From: Anaerolineae bacterium
Lineage (GTDB): Bacteria; Chloroflexota; Anaerolineae; Promineifilales; Promineifilaceae
Length of the DNA stretch: 15,762 bases
Direction of reading: 5' to 3'
NCBI GenBank assembly: GCA_028277515.1
Contig: JANQGC010000141.1
Span: 1-15,762, forward strand
This document shows, in pieces, positions 1-7,334 of the stretch. Positions within the stretch are counted from its first letter, which is position 1; the number at the start of each line of letters is the position of its first letter. Below the pieces are notes generated by a model that saw only the letters and a program-made list of their open reading frames with translations, had not been told where the DNA came from and did no database searches. A program made the translations under genes and the position numbers.

Positions 1-1
1 G

Positions 2-898
2 ATGTGGGAGGGGCTTGGATATTATAGTCGCGCACGCAACTTACATAAGGCAGCGGGGATCATTTGTGAGCAACATGATGGGAAAATACCGGAAACCTAT
101 ACCGACTTGCTCGCTTTACCGGGAATCGGCCGTTACACGGCCGGAGCTATCGCCTCAATTGCCTTTGACCTGCCGGTGCCGGTCCTGGATGGCAACATCA
201 TTCGCGTTTTAGCCCGCCTTCTTGATCTACCTGACGATGTCAAGAAAAATAAAGCCAGGAACATGCTATGGGACGTCGCGGAAGATCTCGTCCCCGATCA
301 AAGACCTGGTGATTTCAACCAGGCCTTAATGGAATTGGGACAAACGATTTGCATCGTCAATGATCCGCGCTGCCCTCTCTGCCCGATCAAAAATCATTGT
401 ATGGCATTTCAAAGGGGAACTCAGGCCGAACGGCCTGTACGCTCTCGCAGAAAAGAGATACCCCATTTTGACGTCGTGGCCGGCGTCATTTGGCAAACGG
501 AAAAGACGAATTCCGAAGCTCCATTTTTGATTACTCAACGCCCTCTGGACGGCCTGCTTGGCGGTTTGTGGGAATTCCCCGGCGGTAAACAGGAAGATGG
601 AGAAACTTTAAAAGCAGCTTTAAAGCGTGAAATAAGAGAGGAACTAGCCCTCGACATCTCAGTTGGTTCTAAATTAACGACGGTGCAGCACGCCTTCACC
701 CATTTTCGGATTTCCCTTCATGCTTTCTTTGCTCATGTAGAAGGGGGTGAGCCACAAAATTTGGGTGTTAAAGATCATGCCTGGGTGACATCGGCCGATC
801 TAGATCGGTATGCCTTTGCCGGTGCCGATCACAAAATCATCAAGGCTTTGAGGAAACAGTTTCTTAATGAACCAGAGAGTGGAAAAAATTATTCATAA
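2..898 (+). CDS. mutY: A/G-specific adenine DNA glycosylase MutY (5' end cut off by window)
   Basis: MutY removes adenine mispaired with 8-oxoguanine in base-excision repair. The N-terminus is missing, so the first Met seen is internal (MWEGLGYYSRARNL is a MutY core motif), and the catalytic Glu region lies upstream of the window. Counting from that Met, the visible parts are: the helix-hairpin-helix LPGIGRYTAGAI (39-50); the active-site Asp in PVLDGN (D63); the [4Fe-4S] ligands C117-x6-C124-x2-C127-x5-C133; and a C-terminal Nudix-fold domain (about 155-290) with the H-x-F-T-H loop (230-234), which in the family contacts 8-oxoguanine. The Nudix box at 195-217 (G-x5-E-x7-REIREELAL) keeps the catalytic REUxEE residues, which most MutY proteins have lost; only the last Gly is replaced, by Ala. 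The stop is TAA at 896-898, directly before a repeat element. The family call is very secure. Confidence 0.96.
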   Translation: MWEGLGYYSRARNLHKAAGIICEQHDGKIPETYTDLLALPGIGRYTAGAIASIAFDLPVPVLDGNIIRVLARLLDLPDDVKKNKARNMLWDVAEDLVPDQRPGDFNQALMELGQTICIVNDPRCPLCPIKNHCMAFQRGTQAERPVRSRRKEIPHFDVVAGVIWQTEKTNSEAPFLITQRPLDGLLGGLWEFPGGKQEDGETLKAALKREIREELALDISVGSKLTTVQHAFTHFRISLHAFFAHVEGGEPQNLGVKDHAWVTSADLDRYAFAGADHKIIKALRKQFLNEPESGKNYS

Positions 899-899
899 T

Positions 900-989
900 G
901 TGACAGTCACTTATTTCTTCTTTCAGAGAGATCGTAGCGATTCAAGTGACTGTCACTTGTTCAGGAACTTGGCGAACAAACCACTTAAG
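900..989 (+). repeat. Intergenic repeat element, copy 1 (paired GTGACNGTCAC dyads plus conserved tail)
   Basis: This roughly 90-bp element fills most of the gap after mutY. Its left arm GTGACAGTCACTT (900-912) and right arm AAGTGACTGTCAC (944-956) form a perfect 13-bp inverted repeat around a 31-nt spacer. Each arm is itself a palindrome, and the right one extends to AAGTGAC-T-GTCACTT (944-958). A conserved tail runs to 989 and includes GCGAACAAACCAC. The 46 bases 944-989 match 13721-13766 at 40 positions by hand alignment. The tail holds its own small inverted repeat, TTGTTC (957-962) with GAACAA (974-979). It starts 2 nt after the mutY stop codon and ends 50 nt before the next start codon. 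It could be a dispersed REP/MITE-like repeat or a pair of operator sites. The absence of a fixed orientation to the adjacent gene favours a repeat family. Confidence 0.8.
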
Positions 990-1039
990 CTATGATTGTT
1001 ATCTAAAGAAACAAATCCGCGATCCAATACATATTGTTC

Positions 1040-1855
1040 ATGGTAATAAGTAATTCTCCCACCAAACGGTTTTTCTACGCGTTATTCTTATGGCTAGGCG
1101 AACGGCTGCGCGATTTCTTCATGTGGCCTACTAATCTTGTCCGTGATTTTCCCATCCGAATCGGCCGTCTTTTTACATCGTTTTTGCGGGCCATAGATGC
1201 CATTCTTTTCTTCTTTCCTGAACTACTCGATGCGATTCGCTATAAAGAATTAAAAAGCTGGCTTCGTTATAAAATCGGCCGGTTCTTTGACTGGCTGCAC
1301 CAGGTGACGGCACAAATGTTTGATTTGGTTGGCGGCCCGGAACTTGCCGAATTTTTGATGCATCTCCTGGCAAAGACCACGCCGCTCAGCGGGCCGGAAA
1401 CGGCCATGATCGCTGAAATATTGGGACCTCAAGCCATGCGCTACGGTGACGTGCGTGTCGTCGAAGGTGGAATTTTCGATCTCATTTTTAAGGTAAATGG
1501 CAACCTTGCCTTTGCAACTTGGCATAGTATTAATCTCCCTCGCACAGGTCGTCACACGCGCGAAAATAAATCGATTGTCGTACATGAATTAACCCATGTA
1601 TACCAGTTTGAACGTGTCGGCTCCCGCTACCTCGGCGAAGCGATTTACATGTTAGTAAAAACAAAACGAGACTGTTATAACTATGGTGGGATCAATGGTT
1701 TGTCAACTGCTTGCCTTGCCGGCCGACGCTATCAACATTTTAACCGGGAACAGCAAGCCATGATCACCCAGGACTATTATTCTCGCAGTGTCAGAGATTT
1801 AGACGTGTCTGCCTATGAGCCTTTTATCGGCCAACTTCGGACAGGCGAAATATGA
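1040..1855 (+). CDS. Predicted zinc metallopeptidase (HEXXH), DUF4157/'Vgr-related'-like
   Basis: This is a 271-residue protein with a zinc-peptidase signature VVHELTHVYQFE (HELTH at about residues 182-186). A later segment, HFNREQQAMITQDYY, contains Glu at about 237, a possible third zinc ligand. The layout HELTHVYQ, then YNYGG, then FN-EQQA resembles DUF4157-like proteins often labelled Vgr-related; that family assignment is from memory and moderate. The N-terminal 80 residues are rich in Phe, Leu, Arg and Lys without a classical signal peptide, so the protein may lie against the membrane. The ATG at 1040 is preferred over an in-frame TTG at 1034; neither has a clear Shine-Dalgarno, and an internal ATG at 1121 is also possible. 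Its stop overlaps the next start as ATGA (1852-1855), so it is probably translated with the solute-binding lipoprotein. Substrate unknown. Confidence 0.75.
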   Translation: MVISNSPTKRFFYALFLWLGERLRDFFMWPTNLVRDFPIRIGRLFTSFLRAIDAILFFFPELLDAIRYKELKSWLRYKIGRFFDWLHQVTAQMFDLVGGPELAEFLMHLLAKTTPLSGPETAMIAEILGPQAMRYGDVRVVEGGIFDLIFKVNGNLAFATWHSINLPRTGRHTRENKSIVVHELTHVYQFERVGSRYLGEAIYMLVKTKRDCYNYGGINGLSTACLAGRRYQHFNREQQAMITQDYYSRSVRDLDVSAYEPFIGQLRTGEI

Positions 1856-3795
1856 GAAGACCGTATATTTCGCTGCTTTTCCTCGTCATCTCTATACTTG
1901 TCCAATTAGGCTGTCAAACTCCCGACGAACAGGTTCCTGTTCAGCCCGTGCCTCAAATAGAAGCCACAAATATTGTGGAAATCGCGACCCTCACCGCGAC
2001 TCCGGCCATTAATGAGACCGGTAAGGATCTCATTATTTGTTTGCCTGAAGAACCAGAAACCTTATTTTGGTATTCACAACAATCTGAAGCAGAAAAAGCT
2101 GTGTTGGATGGCATTTTTGAAAATGACATCACCACACCTTCCTATGACTATCAAGCTGTGGGACTAGAATTGATTCCAAGTTTCCAAAATGGGGATGCCA
2201 GTATCCGCGTTGTCCCTGTCAAAGAAGATGACCTTGTCGTTGATGCAGAGGGAAACGTGGTTTCATTGCAACCTGGAAACCGTATAATTGATTCCGAGGG
2301 AAATTTAATAACATTTGATGGGGCTAAACTTTTTTTAAATCAGTGGGTAGTAGATTTTAAGATGAAACAAAGAAACTGGTCAGATGGCCAACCGGTAACG
2401 GCAGCGGACTCCGTCTACAGTTTTCATCTTGCGGCACACGCAGATTCCCCAGGGGATAAATATCTGACTGAGCGTACGGCAAGTTATCAAAGTATGGGAA
2501 ATCTACAAATTCGTTGGACAGGACTACCAGGATTTCAACCAACTGATTTCCAATTAAATTTTCACCATCCATTACCTCGTCACACCTGGTTGGATTTAGA
2601 GTTGCAGCAGTTAGAAACAGCCCAGGCCTCAAGTATCTTACCCGTTGGTGATGGACCTTTCCAAATCGTCGAGTGGCGGCCAGGAGAAAGTATTCGTCTG
2701 GAACCCAACCCATTTTATTATCGATCCCCTGCTGGATACCCGCGCCTGGAGAGCGTCACTTATCGCTTTATCGCCGATACAAATCAACGGATTAGCCAAC
2801 TTCTGAAGGGAAATTGCCATGTCCTGTCTCATCAAGACCTGGCACCTGATTTAATTCCCTTCTTCTTGCAGGCCGAAGAAGAAGGTATGCTACAAACGTC
2901 AATTAATCCGGATAATTGGGGTTGGGAAATCATCTTCGGCATCAATTCCTGGGATGATTACGGAGATGGCATCGGCCGGCCGGATTGGTTTGAAGATGCA
3001 CGTGTCCGGCAAGCCTTTTCAATGTGCATAGATAAGCAAGACCTGGTAGATACTCTCTATCAAGGGCAATCCGCCGTTGCTGATAATTATATTCCTAGCA
3101 ATCATCCGTTATTGGCCAATGATATTGCTTCCTGGCCTTATGATCCCAACACCGCCAACACCATTCTTGATGAAATCGGTTTTATTGATACTGACCTCGA
3201 CGGAATCCGCGAGGACCCGCAAACAGGGAGCGATTTTCGCGTCTCCTTGGTAATAGGCTTAGAACCAGGTGAGCATGCCTCGGCCCAAATGATTGAGGCA
3301 AATCTGATGGCCTGCGGCATAGAAATCCTAATTGAAAGACAAAGCCCTGATGATCAAACTGAAGCCCCAGTAGGAGACAAGGTAAATGGAAGGCGTTTTG
3401 ACCTTGCGCTGTCATCATTTGAGGTTACTCAAATCCCGGACTGCACCCGATTTACATCTGGTCAAATCAGCGGTCCGCCCGATCAAACCAACCCGATTAC
3501 TGAAGATTTATATGATGGTTGGGAGGGCAAAAACCGCAGCGGTTGGTCAAATCAAACATTTGATGCCATTTGCGCCTCTGCCTTGAACTCTCTGAGTGGA
3601 AGCCCGGAACAGAGATTAAACCATCAACAAGCTCAACGAATCTTCTCAACAGAATTACCCGTTTTACCCCTGGTCTACAATCCCAAAATCACGGTGATGC
3701 GCCCGAATGTTCAAAACGTCGCCAATGATCCCAGTCAAGATTCTGAGTTTTGGAATCTCTATGAGATTTCACTGGAAGATGAGCCGATTCAATAA
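1852..3795 (+). CDS. Family 5 extracellular solute-binding lipoprotein (peptide/nickel ABC type)
   Basis: This 647-residue protein belongs to the OppA/DppA class (SBP_bac_5), which captures peptides or other solutes outside the membrane for an ABC importer. A hydrophobic leader ends in LVQLGC with Cys at residue 21. The Gln at -3 makes the lipobox imperfect, but lipid anchoring remains likely. The stretch MKQRNWSDGQPVTAADSVYS is the classic family signature (W-SDG-P-TA-D), and GDGPFQIVEWRPGESI and VRQAFSMCIDKQDLV fit the core. A short tandem repeat (VVDAEGNVV at 129, IIDSEGNLI at 145) lies in an insert that I associate with Chloroflexota members. FIDTDLDGIRED (about 444-455) resembles the DxDxDG loop common at this position in the family. 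The start overlaps the metallopeptidase stop. No permease or ATPase gene is present nearby, so its transporter partner is unknown. Confidence 0.9.
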   Translation: MRRPYISLLFLVISILVQLGCQTPDEQVPVQPVPQIEATNIVEIATLTATPAINETGKDLIICLPEEPETLFWYSQQSEAEKAVLDGIFENDITTPSYDYQAVGLELIPSFQNGDASIRVVPVKEDDLVVDAEGNVVSLQPGNRIIDSEGNLITFDGAKLFLNQWVVDFKMKQRNWSDGQPVTAADSVYSFHLAAHADSPGDKYLTERTASYQSMGNLQIRWTGLPGFQPTDFQLNFHHPLPRHTWLDLELQQLETAQASSILPVGDGPFQIVEWRPGESIRLEPNPFYYRSPAGYPRLESVTYRFIADTNQRISQLLKGNCHVLSHQDLAPDLIPFFLQAEEEGMLQTSINPDNWGWEIIFGINSWDDYGDGIGRPDWFEDARVRQAFSMCIDKQDLVDTLYQGQSAVADNYIPSNHPLLANDIASWPYDPNTANTILDEIGFIDTDLDGIREDPQTGSDFRVSLVIGLEPGEHASAQMIEANLMACGIEILIERQSPDDQTEAPVGDKVNGRRFDLALSSFEVTQIPDCTRFTSGQISGPPDQTNPITEDLYDGWEGKNRSGWSNQTFDAICASALNSLSGSPEQRLNHQQAQRIFSTELPVLPLVYNPKITVMRPNVQNVANDPSQDSEFWNLYEISLEDEPIQ

Positions 3796-3828
3796 AATAC
3801 CAAAACCCGTAATACTATTGCGTATAGT

Positions 3829-4752
3829 TTATTTTCTATTCTTTAATCTGCTCTGCTCCAGGTAAACGATAATTTCTTTAGCAATATCGATTCCGGTGAC
3901 CCCCTCAATGCCTTCCAGGCCAGGGGAGGAGTTAACTTCAAGCAATAATGGGCCGCGATCCGAAAAAATCAGATCCACTCCGGCGACAGCTAAACCATGT
4001 GCTCTGGCCGCAGCCACGGCCAATTTAGATAGTTCACTATCCGGTATAACTGAAACCGCTGTCCCTCCACGATGTAAATTGGCTCTAAACTCCCCCCCAA
4101 CAGCACTGCGCTCCATTGCGGCAATACACCTGTCCCCAACGACAATGATTCGGGTGTCTTTACCGTGGGATTCGGCAACATATTCTTGCACCAGCGCCTG
4201 CCGGCGCGCTTTGTGTACCTTTTCCAACACGGCCGCGGCCGTCGCCAGGTTCTTGGCCAGCACAACGCCTTTGCCCTGGGTTCCGCGTATGAGTTTTATC
4301 ACAACGGGAATACCTCCCACCGCATGAACGGCCGAGAATAGCGCTTGAGATCGAGCGATGACGGCCGTGCGCGGGATCGGCAGACCTGCCCGGCTCATGC
4401 GCTGCAAGCTGTGTAACTTATCCCGAGAACAAGCGATAGCTGGGGCACCGGCAGTCGTTAAAACACCCAATGCCTCAAATTGACGGACGACAGCCAGCCC
4501 ATAAAAAGTAACCGAGGCGCCAATTCGCGGAATAATAGCATCCACTTCCGGAATACTCCCCGTTCGCGTGAGTCCCAAAGGTCCGCTGGTGATAAGGCGT
4601 GGACTGGAATTGCCACCTTTAGATAATCCCACCTCAACTGCCACCGTTAAAGTATCAATTACTCTAACATGATGACCCCTCGCACGCGCTGCCTGGACTA
4701 GTCTTCGGGTACTATACAACGATTCATTACGCGATAAAACAGCAATTTTCAT
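3829..4752 (-). CDS. rimK: RimK, ribosomal protein S6 modification ligase (ATP-grasp)
   Basis: RimK adds glutamate residues to the C-terminus of ribosomal protein S6 in E. coli using ATP. The 307 residues from MKIAVLSRNESLYS align from end to end with remembered E. coli RimK (300 residues). Shared blocks include VDAIIPRIGASVTFYG, ACSRDKLHSLQRM, GTQGKGVVLA (ATP-binding glycine loop), EFRANLHRGG and LLEVNSSPGLEGIEGVTGID (metal-binding Glu/Asn of the ATP-grasp fold). The ATG at 4752 matches the family N-terminus; an upstream in-frame TTG at 4758 adds only two residues. It is convergent with the solute-binding gene (33-nt gap) and divergent from the glycosyltransferase. Its upstream region has four G-runs on the coding strand (4793-4816). 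The S6 gene is not in the window, so the true substrate is inferred from homology. Confidence 0.92.
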   Translation of the reverse strand: MKIAVLSRNESLYSTRRLVQAARARGHHVRVIDTLTVAVEVGLSKGGNSSPRLITSGPLGLTRTGSIPEVDAIIPRIGASVTFYGLAVVRQFEALGVLTTAGAPAIACSRDKLHSLQRMSRAGLPIPRTAVIARSQALFSAVHAVGGIPVVIKLIRGTQGKGVVLAKNLATAAAVLEKVHKARRQALVQEYVAESHGKDTRIIVVGDRCIAAMERSAVGGEFRANLHRGGTAVSVIPDSELSKLAVAAARAHGLAVAGVDLIFSDRGPLLLEVNSSPGLEGIEGVTGIDIAKEIIVYLEQSRLKNRK

Positions 4753-4792
4753 GGTCAAGTTATAGCTTTCTTTGTTAATCCCGCCAAAAGCA

Positions 4793-4816
4793 CCCTCCCT
4801 TTTGACCCCCCTCCCC
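4793..4816 (-). other. Putative G-quadruplex motif upstream of rimK
   Basis: On the minus strand this tract reads G4-A-G6-TCAAAA-G3-A-G3, satisfying the usual G3+N1-7 pattern with loops of 1, 6 and 1 nt. On the plus strand it is a C-rich tract. It lies 41-64 nt upstream of the rimK ATG on the coding strand, so it may fall in the promoter or the 5' UTR. Folding and function are untested. Confidence 0.5.
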
Positions 4817-4819
4817 TAA

Positions 4820-4834
4820 GCCGATAGAATCGGC
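4820..4834. other. Short hairpin/dyad between rimK and the glycosyltransferase
   Basis: GCCGAT-AGA-ATCGGC is a perfect 6-bp inverted repeat with a 3-nt loop. It lies 24 nt before the glycosyltransferase ATG and just beyond the G-rich tract. No T-run follows it on the plus strand, so it is not a normal intrinsic terminator. It could be an operator or a 5' UTR hairpin, or chance. Confidence 0.3.
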
Positions 4835-4858
4835 AGCTTATTGGAATGAAAATATCTG

Positions 4859-5614
4859 ATGGACCAACCAGAGACAATCGTCATCATCCCCACCTATAAT
4901 GAAGCGGATAATATCAACGATTTGGTTTCGCAGTTATTAGCCTTACCAAATGACATTGGTGTCTTAATTGTTGACGACAATTCGCCCGATGGCACCGGAG
5001 ATATTGCTAATGAGTGGGCTGTCGAATTCCCTGGGAAAGTTCATGTCATTCACCGTCCGGGAAAGATGGGATTGGGTACAGCCTACATTGCAGGATTTAA
5101 TATGGCTCTTGAAACCCTCAACGCTAAGAATATCATGACCATGGATGCTGATTTTTCTCACAATCCCCGCTATGTCCCGTCGATGATCGATCTTAGCGCA
5201 AGTAAAGATATGGTAATTGGTTCTCGTTACGTACCGGGTGGAGGTTCGAGAAACTGCACATGGAAACGGATATGGCTTAGCAAAATTGCCAATTTTGTTG
5301 CCCGCACCTTATTAGGTCTTGAGGCCCGCGACACCACGGCCGGATTCCGTCTCTATCATAGAGAAGTTTTGGAATCCATCCCATTGGACGAAATTTTTTC
5401 AAGCGGTTACTCATTTCTGGTTGAAATGCTGTTCATGTGCCAACGGCGGGGTTGGAAAATTGGGGAGGTTCCAATTATTTTTGAAGATCGACGAAAAGGG
5501 AAAACAAAAATTTCGCGTCAGGAAGTTTTCAAAGCCCAGTATACTGTCTTTAGACTTTTTGCACGCCGCATTTTTGCCCACCGTCCCCGGCGACCCTCAA
5601 TCAATTCCTCATGA
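4859..5614 (+). CDS. Polyprenol-phosphate mannosyltransferase-like GT2 (DPM1 family)
   Basis: This 251-residue soluble family 2 glycosyltransferase resembles dolichol/polyprenol-phosphate mannose synthases, which move mannose from GDP-mannose to a lipid phosphate for later cell-surface glycosylation. Supporting motifs are IVIIPTYNEADNI (7-19), VDDNSPDGTG (38-47), RPGKMGLGTAYIAGF (66-80), the DxD-type MDADFSH (D96-A-D98), and the C-terminal TAGFRLYHREVL and EVPIIFEDRRKGKTKIS blocks. There is no C-terminal membrane domain, as in the short DPM1 type, and the basic tail RRIFAHRPRR may associate with membrane. The family call is secure; the exact sugar is not shown. The stop overlaps the following methyltransferase start as ATGA (5611-5614), so the two are probably co-translated. 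The start has only a weak GGAA upstream. Confidence 0.88.
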   Translation: MDQPETIVIIPTYNEADNINDLVSQLLALPNDIGVLIVDDNSPDGTGDIANEWAVEFPGKVHVIHRPGKMGLGTAYIAGFNMALETLNAKNIMTMDADFSHNPRYVPSMIDLSASKDMVIGSRYVPGGGSRNCTWKRIWLSKIANFVARTLLGLEARDTTAGFRLYHREVLESIPLDEIFSSGYSFLVEMLFMCQRRGWKIGEVPIIFEDRRKGKTKISRQEVFKAQYTVFRLFARRIFAHRPRRPSINSS

Positions 5615-6519
5615 TTTCAGTAAACTGCAACCTTTGCGGCCGGGATGATTGGACCATCCGCTATCCGGCAACGGCAAATAAAAATCATAATATCAACGTG
5701 GATGTATTCCGTTGTACAAGTCCCGACTATGGGAGTCATGCTCAAATCGTGCAGTGCAAACATTGTGGGCTAGTCTATTCTAATCCACGATGGAATGACG
5801 ATGAACTTCAAAAAGCGTATGCCCATGTTGAAGACAATACATATGTTGAAGAGCGAGAAGGGCGCGAACTCACCTTTCAAAAGCACCTCAGAAAATTAGA
5901 AGATTTTACCGGTCCGGCTCATGGCCGTTCACTTCTTGATGTCGGCGCTTATATCGGTGTCTTTGTTGAAGTTGCCCAAAAAGCGGGTTGGAACGCTTAT
6001 GGGGTTGAACCTTCCAATTGGGCTGTTGCTCAAGTCAGGAAACGAGGGCTTCAAATTGTTGAAGGCACGCAATTCTCCCATCTTCTCAATGGATTAAAGT
6101 TTGATGTCATTACGCTATGGGACGTCATTGAACATGTGACCGACCCGGCTTCGGAATTGAAGAAGTCATTTCAATTGTTGAAACCTGGTGGATGGCTGGC
6201 GGTGCATACGATGGATGTGGAAAGTCTCATGTCGCGTTTGTTAAAACATCGCTGGCCCTGGCTTATGGATATGCATCTCTACTATTTCAGTCAAAATACG
6301 TTAGCTGCCCTCTTAAAGGGTTGTGGATTTCAGATAGTCTGGTCCGGCACTCAAGGCCGCTACTTAAGGTTAGGATATTTAGCTTCTCGCTTAACCGGTT
6401 TTTATCCCCCATTAGGCAAGGCAGCTACAGCTATAACCAATACATTGAATGTGCATGAAATAGCAATCCCCGTTAATTTTGGCGATCTTTTCACCATTTA
6501 TGCCCAACGTCCATTGTGA
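5611..6519 (+). CDS. Class I SAM-dependent methyltransferase with N-terminal zinc ribbon
   Basis: The 302-residue product opens with a likely zinc ribbon: C6-x2-C9 and C49-x2-C52, with another Cys at 35. A Rossmann methyltransferase domain follows from about residue 105. Motif I is LLDVGAYIGVFVEVA (D110-V-G-A-Y-I-G116), the acidic end of beta-2 is in AYGVEPS, and the IEHVTDP and LKPGGWLAVHT blocks are typical of the Methyltransf_23 group. Members with a CxxC head often act on sugars or lipid-linked intermediates; that role here is inferred from coupling to the mannosyltransferase gene (ATGA overlap) and is not proven. The C-terminal third (HLYYFSQNTLAALLKGCGF) is also typical of the group. 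No membrane segment is obvious. The substrate is unknown. Confidence 0.85.
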   Translation: MISVNCNLCGRDDWTIRYPATANKNHNINVDVFRCTSPDYGSHAQIVQCKHCGLVYSNPRWNDDELQKAYAHVEDNTYVEEREGRELTFQKHLRKLEDFTGPAHGRSLLDVGAYIGVFVEVAQKAGWNAYGVEPSNWAVAQVRKRGLQIVEGTQFSHLLNGLKFDVITLWDVIEHVTDPASELKKSFQLLKPGGWLAVHTMDVESLMSRLLKHRWPWLMDMHLYYFSQNTLAALLKGCGFQIVWSGTQGRYLRLGYLASRLTGFYPPLGKAATAITNTLNVHEIAIPVNFGDLFTIYAQRPL

Positions 6520-6569
6520 GAAAATTTTTCCTCCGCAGTTAAAAACATATGGGATCAACACTCTTTTTT

Positions 6570-6578
6570 TGGTATACT
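6570..6578 (+). promoter_or_regulatory. Possible extended -10 promoter for the response regulator
   Basis: TGGTATACT matches the extended -10 form TGnTATAnT with one variable base. It lies 66 nt upstream of the regulator ATG. No good -35 box is seen 17 nt upstream, which extended -10 promoters can tolerate. The call rests on sequence similarity alone. Confidence 0.35.
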
Positions 6579-6644
6579 GCTCATGTATAAAGGACTTGAA
6601 ACTGGTTTTATTTTTCGAGCGTTTGCTTTGATCCATCTTACATC

Positions 6645-7334
6645 ATGACTTTGCTTAAACTCCTCATCGTCGACGATCATCCCGTATTCCGCCAGGGATT
6701 GCGAGATGTGTTTGATACGGACCCTCAAATTAAGGTGGTAGGCGAAGCCAAAGACGGAGATGAGGCATTGGATCAAAGCCAAGCCTTACAACCTGATGTC
6801 ATCTTAATGGATATTAATTTGCCGGCCGCCAGTGGATTGCAAATTACAAGGAAAATTAAAAGCGGGTCTCCACAGACGAAAATTGTCATGATTACCGGCT
6901 ACGATGAGCCGGAACACATTTTCCACTCTCTGCGTGCAGGCGCATCAGCTTTTTGTTCCAAAGATATGTCCCCGGAAATTTTGATCGGTACGGTTCACAA
7001 TGTTTTTTCCGGAGATTATGTCATTAACGGAAAAGTGTTGACTGAAAAGGAGCTCGATAGTTGGATTCAAAATCGAATCGATCGTTATGGAGAACGCGCG
7101 GCCGAAAATAATAACGGCAAACATATCTCGCTATCTCCCAGGGAAATGGAGATCTTGGAACTCATTTGCCAGGGGGAATCCAATAAAAAGATTGCCCAAC
7201 GTTTAGGCATTAGCTACCAAACCGTCAAAAACCATGTAACCGCTATCCTGCAAAAATTGGGCGTCAACGATCGGACGCAGGCGGTACTATACGCTCTTAA
7301 ACAGGGATGGTTTTCCTTGGAAGGTAGTTTATAA
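6645..7334 (+). CDS. NarL/FixJ-family response regulator (REC + LuxR-type HTH)
   Basis: This 229-residue two-component regulator has a receiver domain (about 4-120) with the acidic pair D10-D11, phosphoacceptor D56 in LMDINLP, T84 in MITGYD and K106 in CSKDM, so all residues needed for phosphorylation are present. A linker (about 125-160, charged, NNNGKH) leads to a LuxR-type DNA-binding domain (about 163-222) with LSPREMEILELICQGESNKK and ISYQTVKNHVTAILQKLGV. It acts in the cytoplasm as a DNA-binding switch. No histidine kinase lies nearby, so its input is unknown. There is no obvious Shine-Dalgarno before the ATG. The next gene, a Flp pilin 89 nt downstream on the same strand, is a candidate target or co-transcribed partner by position only. 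Confidence 0.92.
   Translation: MTLLKLLIVDDHPVFRQGLRDVFDTDPQIKVVGEAKDGDEALDQSQALQPDVILMDINLPAASGLQITRKIKSGSPQTKIVMITGYDEPEHIFHSLRAGASAFCSKDMSPEILIGTVHNVFSGDYVINGKVLTEKELDSWIQNRIDRYGERAAENNNGKHISLSPREMEILELICQGESNKKIAQRLGISYQTVKNHVTAILQKLGVNDRTQAVLYALKQGWFSLEGSL

Noticed and set aside
1250..1585. A 111-codon minus-strand ORF within the metallopeptidase gene
   Set aside because: Shadow of a gene with a clear HEXXH motif and coupled stop; no domain or start signal seen.
2236..2331. The tandem VVDAEGNVV/IIDSEGNLI repeat in the solute-binding protein as a novel domain
   Set aside because: It fits a beta-hairpin insert that I recall as common in related solute-binding proteins, so it is not unusual.
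3814..3828. ACTAT-TGCGT-ATAGT as a terminator between the convergent solute-binding gene and rimK
   Set aside because: Only a 5-bp mainly A/T stem with no proper T-run; too weak to call.
3896..4327. A 143-codon plus-strand ORF opposite rimK
   Set aside because: Entirely antisense to rimK, which aligns from end to end with its family.
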